This document shows, one piece after another, positions 28,673-31,311 of a stretch of DNA of 31,311 nucleotides. The first letter of the stretch is position 1; every line of letters starts with the position of its first letter. The DNA comes from JACPHB01 sp964495505. GTDB lineage: Bacteria > Patescibacteriota > Minisyncoccia > UBA10092. The notes under the pieces were generated by a model. The model searched no databases, was not told where the DNA came from, and saw only the letters and a list, made by a program, of their open reading frames with translations. The position numbers and the translations under genes are program-made. The stretch covers positions 1-31,311 of the forward strand of contig CAZBVM010000005.1 of the NCBI GenBank assembly GCA_964495505.1, given 5' to 3'.

Positions 28673-28701
28673 TTTAGAACCGATCGGTTTAAAACATGCA
28701 A
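28673..28701. promoter_or_regulatory. Palindromic operator-like site B
   Basis: The core AACCGATCGGTT (28678-28689) and its flanks repeat site A (27490-27518) in inverted orientation with one mismatch over 29 bp. Its position just upstream of a -35 suggests an activator site or a repressor that blocks polymerase, most simply for the TrmB-like protein encoded between the two sites. Confidence 0.75.
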
Positions 28702-28812
28702 TGTTGGTTTTAAAAAATAAATAGTCAGTAAAAAATAACAAAATAACATATCCAAAATATGGCTCAAGTAAGCCGTACTTTTGTTTTTATTGTAAAAACT
28801 TGTTGATAGTAC

Positions 28813-28841
28813 TTGACAAGATTTTAACTATGGTGTATAAT
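28813..28841 (+). promoter_or_regulatory. Perfect consensus promoter for the structured RNA and downstream small ORFs
   Basis: TTGACA (28813-28818), 17 bp, TATAAT (28836-28841). The predicted start is near 28848, followed by GC-rich, highly structured sequence. Confidence 0.87.
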
Positions 28842-28847
28842 GTAGCT

Positions 28848-29134
28848 ACAAAGTCAAATAGCACCTTTCATATCAATCCTACCGGAAGTCGTGTGAATGA
28901 GGCGGGAACAAGTGGATGTGGGGTAATAAATCGCATATTGCAATTGTACCCTCTCCGTTCCAAGCATTTACATTAGTTACATTTATCCTCGTTCGCACAA
29001 CCTCCGGTAGGAGGCATATCCGCACGTTTCACGGCGAGGGGGGGCTGCGTACGGGCCCTGACTGAGAAATCGTCAGCGTCACATAAACGCCCCCACCCCT
29101 CGCCTCTCCACTAAAGCCCATGTAAATTTTTTTT
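28848..29134 (+). ncRNA. Candidate two-domain structured RNA, family not recognised
   Basis: Domain 1 is a long stem, 28878-28902 paired with 28987-29011: CCTACCGGA with TCCGGTAGG, then GTGTGAATGAGG with CCTCGTTCGCAC through two G-U pairs. Inside it are GGAAC/GTTCC (28905-28909/28957-28961) and GGGGTA/TACCCT (28920-28925/28947-28952). Domain 2 is GGCGAGGGG/CCCCTCGCC (29033-29041/29096-29104) with GGG/CCC, GCGT/ACGC (29047-29050/29087-29090) and a CTGAC/GTCAG hairpin (29058-29062/29072-29076). Eight Ts occur at about 29127-29134. A perfect promoter fires into it, and no ORF explains the conservation of pairing. I do not see tmRNA, RNase P or SRP signatures. It may alternatively be the structured leader of the small ORFs that follow. 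Confidence 0.6.
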
Positions 29135-29201
29135 AAAAGAAAGCCCGCCTTCGCCCTGCTTTGCAGGACTTCGGCGAGGCGAAGCCAGCCATGGGCTTTA
29201 G
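29111..29201 (+). repeat. Inverted repeat enclosing a GC palindromic element
   Basis: CTAAAGCCCATG (29111-29122) and CATGGGCTTTAG (29190-29201) are perfect 12-bp inverted arms. The enclosed 67 bp holds the T-run and a nested GC hairpin with CTTCGCC / GGCGAAG arms and a CTGC-TTT-GCAG tip, similar in style to the palindromes inserted in genes here. Confidence 0.75.
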
Positions 29202-29234
29202 CGGGGAGAAAGCTCTCCGAGAAAGGAACGCGTG

Positions 29235-29309
29235 ATGACGAAATACTTCGTCGTCAACGGCATGGTGTATCGGCGCAGAGCCGACGCCATCGCCGCGCGG
29301 CAGAAATAA
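29235..29309 (+). CDS. 24-aa GC-rich small protein, unknown
   Basis: ATG at 29235, TAA at 29307-29309. The product is MTKYFVVNGMVYRRRADAIA plus ARQK: a short beta-like start followed by a basic Ala/Arg helix. It is preceded by AGAAAGGA at a suitable distance (about 7 nt), a good Shine-Dalgarno. Codons end mostly in G/C, unlike the core genes. It lies downstream of the structured RNA on the same strand, so it may be expressed from the promoter at 28813-28841. The 240 bp that follow (29310-29549) hold several hairpins (ACACTG/CAGTGT near 29320-29340; GGGCGAGA/TCTCGCCC near 29440-29461) and an ORF from 29370 without a Shine-Dalgarno that runs in frame into the Cys-rich gene. I see no firm gene there. 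Confidence 0.45.
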   Translation: MTKYFVVNGMVYRRRADAIAARQK

Positions 29310-29549
29310 CGCCGCCCTGACACTGGCCAGGAATAGCAGTGTTGCGGCAAAGTCCAGTCGCGTAAAAGCATGGGCAAACGGCTTTTGTCCCCGTTCGCGC
29401 CGAAAAGCGAATGGAGAGCCCGCGGGGAGCAGAACCCGGGGCGAGAGAAATCTTCTCGCCCGCTGTTCCGGGAAACGATTGAAAAATATGGTTTCCCAGA
29501 AGAGCGAAATGGTTCGCTTAATGTTCTTAACCACCACAAGGAGAAAGTT

Positions 29550-29681
29550 ATGGAATGCTACGACTGCGGCTGTGAACCCTGCAGCTGTCTCTGTCCTGAC
29601 TGCGGTCAGTTGTACCGTGAGTGCGGCGACTGTGGCCAGGAGTACTGCGGCTGTCCCGACTTCGGGTGCGACTGTCAGTAG
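29550..29681 (+). CDS. 43-aa cysteine-rich protein, probable metal binder
   Basis: 13 Cys in 43 residues: it starts MECYDCGCEPCSCLCPDCGQ, then CGDCGQEYCGC, and ends FGCDCQ. The spacing CxxC, CxC and CPxCG resembles metallothionein-like or zinc-ribbon small proteins, so binding of Zn or other soft metals is likely but inferred. The net charge is acidic. The start at 29550 is supported by AAGGAG about 7 nt upstream. The same frame is open back to 29370, and translation from there would add about 60 residues with no Cys pattern. GC-rich codons set it apart from neighbours, and a strong hairpin (29689-29712) follows the stop. It is probably co-transcribed with the structured RNA and 24-aa ORF. 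Confidence 0.6.
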   Translation: MECYDCGCEPCSCLCPDCGQLYRECGDCGQEYCGCPDFGCDCQ

Positions 29682-29688
29682 CTAGTGT

Positions 29689-29712
29689 GCCGAAGCGAAT
29701 CATCGCTTCGGC
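29689..29712 (+). terminator. Strong hairpin after the Cys-rich gene
   Basis: GCCGAAGCGA (29689-29698) and TCGCTTCGGC (29703-29712) form a perfect 10-bp stem with an ATCA loop, 7 bp after the stop. The following TCCCACCAAAGTTTTT is only a weak U tract. The stretch 29713-29800 contains nothing I can assign. Confidence 0.55.
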
Positions 29713-29800
29713 TCCCACCAAAGTTTTTAAAATATTTTGAAAATTTTGGCGGGGATAAAATCCCGAAGCTTAAAATTATACAAACGCTTTGGCCCCGAAT

Positions 29801-29839
29801 AAACCAAAATCCGCCTTTAGGCGGATTTTGGTTTTTATT
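29801..29839. terminator. Bidirectional rho-independent terminator
   Basis: AAACCAAAATCCGCC (29801-29815) and GGCGGATTTTGGTTT (29820-29834) form a perfect 15-bp stem with a TTTA loop. Ts follow on the plus strand. On the minus strand the stem's own A/T flank follows, which suits termination of the helicase gene ending at 29845. Confidence 0.88.
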
Positions 29840-29844
29840 AAAAC

Positions 29845-31311
29845 TTAACCCAGTTCAATCTCTGGCAGATTAAAATCATCGGTCAGTAAGCGAAAGTTTA
29901 CTAATTTTTCGGGTAGCTCCATTACAAACCGAGATGGCAAAACGTCGTTTCTTTCGCCCCATAAGCCACGAGATTTCGCAAATGAAAGCCAGAGATATTT
30001 TTTTGCCCGTGTCAGGCCGACATAGCAAAGCCGGCGCTCTTCTTCCAGTTCGGAAAGCGAATAAATTGACCGGCTGTGCGGCATCAAGTTTTCTTCGCAA
30101 CCGGCGATAAAAACCGCGTCAAATTCCAAACCCTTGGCTGAATGAAGCGTCATTAAATTAAGTTTTTTCGACGCATCATTATCTCTATTTTCCTGCATTA
30201 ACACCGTTTCGGCTAAAAATTCGGAAAGCGCCGTAACGGGTTCCAGTTTATCATATTTAGAAGCTAAGCCGATGAGCTCTCGAACGTTTTTAATCCGCGC
30301 GTCAGATTCTGATTCGCCTTCCACGTTCAGCCCCGAAAATTTTTGATTAAGATAATCGTAGTAATTGGTTTTTTTAATAATGTTTTTAATTAACTGCGCC
30401 GGCGGTGTCCCTTCGAGACATTTTTTTAATTCCGGCAAATTAACCTTAAAACCGGCGAATCTTTTTTTGCCCATAATATCAATAATCCTTTTCTCACTTA
30501 TTTCATCACCATGGTTTTGAATCAGTCGCAAATAAGCCAAAATATCTTTTATTTCTTTTCGCTGATAAAACTTCACGGCGCCGATAACCCGATATGGCAG
30601 GTTAGCGTAAAGGCAGGCCTCTTCCAAGACCCGCGACTGGGCGTTGGTGCGGTACATTACGACCATTTTGTCTAAACCGATATTTAAGTTTTTATTCAAG
30701 TCGGTAATTTTTGAAATTATAAAATCCGCTTCATCTCTTTCATCGCTCGCTTCAATAATTTCAATCTGGCTCCCGGCAGGATTTTGAGTCCAGAGTTTTT
30801 TCTCTTTGCGCTCGGTATTTTTTGAAATAATCTCGTGAGCCGCGGCCAAAATATTGCTCGTTGAGCGGTAATTTTCTTCAAGTTTTATGACTTTGGCATT
30901 AGGATAATCTCTTTCAAAATTTAAAATATTCCTGAAATCAGCGTGCCGCCAGCCGTAAATCGCTTGATCGGGATCGCCAATCGCGAAAAGATTTTTATGA
31001 CTTTTAGCCAGTAAGTTTATCAGAGTGTACTGGGCGTGATTGGTGTCCTGATATTCATCAACCAATATATATTGATACCGGTTTTGATATTTTTTTAAAA
31101 TTTCCGGAAATTTTAGAAGAATCTTTACCGGCAAAGTTATTAAGTCATCAAAATCAACGGCATTGGCAGCTAGCATCCGCCGCTTATAAATTTCGCTAAA
31201 ACGCAAAACCCGATTCCGATACAGCTCATCGGCCCCGGCTAAAATTTCTTCAGGGTTTATCAATTCGCTTTTGGCTTTTGAAATAATATTAAGAAGCGTT
31301 GAGGCCTTAAG
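29845..31311 (-). CDS. UvrD/PcrA-type superfamily 1 DNA helicase, 5' end outside the window
   Basis: 488 codons are visible. The frame stays open to the window edge (LKASTLLNIISKAKSELINP precedes the internal TTG), so the N-terminal part with Walker A is missing. SF1 motifs seen are VDFDDLITLP, motif II ILVDEYQDTN, motif III AIGDPDQAIYGWRHAD, motif IV KLEENYRST, motif V LMTLHSAKGLEFDAVFIAG and motif VI EERRLCYVGLTRAKKYLWLSFA. The protein unwinds DNA 3' to 5' in nucleotide-excision and mismatch repair and in restart of replication. The C-terminus is shorter than in Bacillus PcrA, lacking much of the tail after motif VI. It ends just before a strong bidirectional terminator. Confidence 0.92.
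   Translation of the reverse strand, partial: LKASTLLNIISKAKSELINPEEILAGADELYRNRVLRFSEIYKRRMLAANAVDFDDLITLPVKILLKFPEILKKYQNRYQYILVDEYQDTNHAQYTLINLLAKSHKNLFAIGDPDQAIYGWRHADFRNILNFERDYPNAKVIKLEENYRSTSNILAAAHEIISKNTERKEKKLWTQNPAGSQIEIIEASDERDEADFIISKITDLNKNLNIGLDKMVVMYRTNAQSRVLEEACLYANLPYRVIGAVKFYQRKEIKDILAYLRLIQNHGDEISEKRIIDIMGKKRFAGFKVNLPELKKCLEGTPPAQLIKNIIKKTNYYDYLNQKFSGLNVEGESESDARIKNVRELIGLASKYDKLEPVTALSEFLAETVLMQENRDNDASKKLNLMTLHSAKGLEFDAVFIAGCEENLMPHSRSIYSLSELEEERRLCYVGLTRAKKYLWLSFAKSRGLWGERNDVLPSRFVMELPEKLVNFRLLTDDFNLPEIELG

Noticed and set aside
27490..28701. The 29-bp inverted pair as ends of a transposon
   Set aside because: No transposase between them, no target-site duplication seen, and each copy is itself a palindrome next to a promoter, which fits operators better.
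28464..28724. 86-aa plus-strand ORF beginning in the large palindrome
   Set aside because: It runs through the promoter and operator of the minus-strand unit, has no Shine-Dalgarno, and its composition is not protein-like.
29133..29539. Long minus-strand ORFs over the GC-rich island
   Set aside because: They have no ribosome-binding site or promoter and lie opposite two plus-strand ORFs with good Shine-Dalgarno sites. The openness is a GC effect.
29681..29715. tRNA-like 3' end (CTCCCACCA) near the Cys-rich gene
   Set aside because: No cloverleaf can be built upstream. The GCCGAAGCGA/TCGCTTCGGC arms are too long for a T arm and better explained as a terminator hairpin.

Overview
The window looks like a chromosomal segment of a Candidate Phyla Radiation bacterium, most likely a Parcubacteria-type Patescibacteria. 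The genes are compact and AT-rich and many overlap. Housekeeping proteins are short, and several signal-peptide and membrane proteins have no obvious homologue. The envelope gene set (VirB4/PrgI/VirB6-like) and short GC-rich palindromes inserted in frame into genes are also typical of that group. This placement is inference from gene content; no rRNA or tRNA is present to confirm it.

Layout. 1-1100: start of polA, tsaE and a small secreted Pro/Tyr-rich protein, all minus. 1300-4700: pilB, a four-helix-bundle (S23/IVP) gene with a broken 5' end, a probable minus-strand structured RNA and ruvB. 4700-5540: a GC-rich orphan gene with its own promoter, Shine-Dalgarno and terminator. 5630-7023: yebC, ruvC and a small acidic protein. 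7024-10522: tyrS and a divergent class A penicillin-binding protein interrupted by an assembly gap. 10533-15108: the replication-origin neighbourhood, with dnaN and dnaA leftward and rpmH, rnpA, yidC and jag/khpB rightward. 15117-26530: an eleven-gene minus-strand block for a type IV secretion-like envelope machine (VirB4 ATPase in two parts, PrgI, VirB6/TrbL-like channel, VirB2/TrbC-like pilin, PKD-like and beta-propeller proteins), punctuated by composite palindromic repeats and one more assembly gap. 26572-28701: rsmA/ksgA and a TrmB-like regulator bracketed by two nearly identical 29-bp palindromic sites. 28480-29715: accessory DNA with a tiny minus-strand unit, a strong plus-strand promoter, a two-domain structured RNA and two very small GC-rich ORFs (24 aa, and 43 aa with 13 cysteines). 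29845-31311: a UvrD/PcrA-type helicase running off the window.

How it fits together. DNA replication and repair genes (polA, ruvB, ruvC, dnaA, dnaN, uvrD) and translation/envelope genes form the core. Between them sit small isolated transcription units that share one pattern: a near-perfect TTGACA-N17-TATAAT promoter, often a strong Shine-Dalgarno sequence (weak or absent at most of the core gene starts examined), a structured leader or terminator, and often high GC. These units, the two candidate structured RNAs, the paired operator sites around the TrmB-like gene and the in-frame palindromic insertions are the parts most worth following up. Two runs of ten Ns (9369-9378 and 17350-17359) are scaffold gaps. 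They break one gene each and should not be read as frameshifts.
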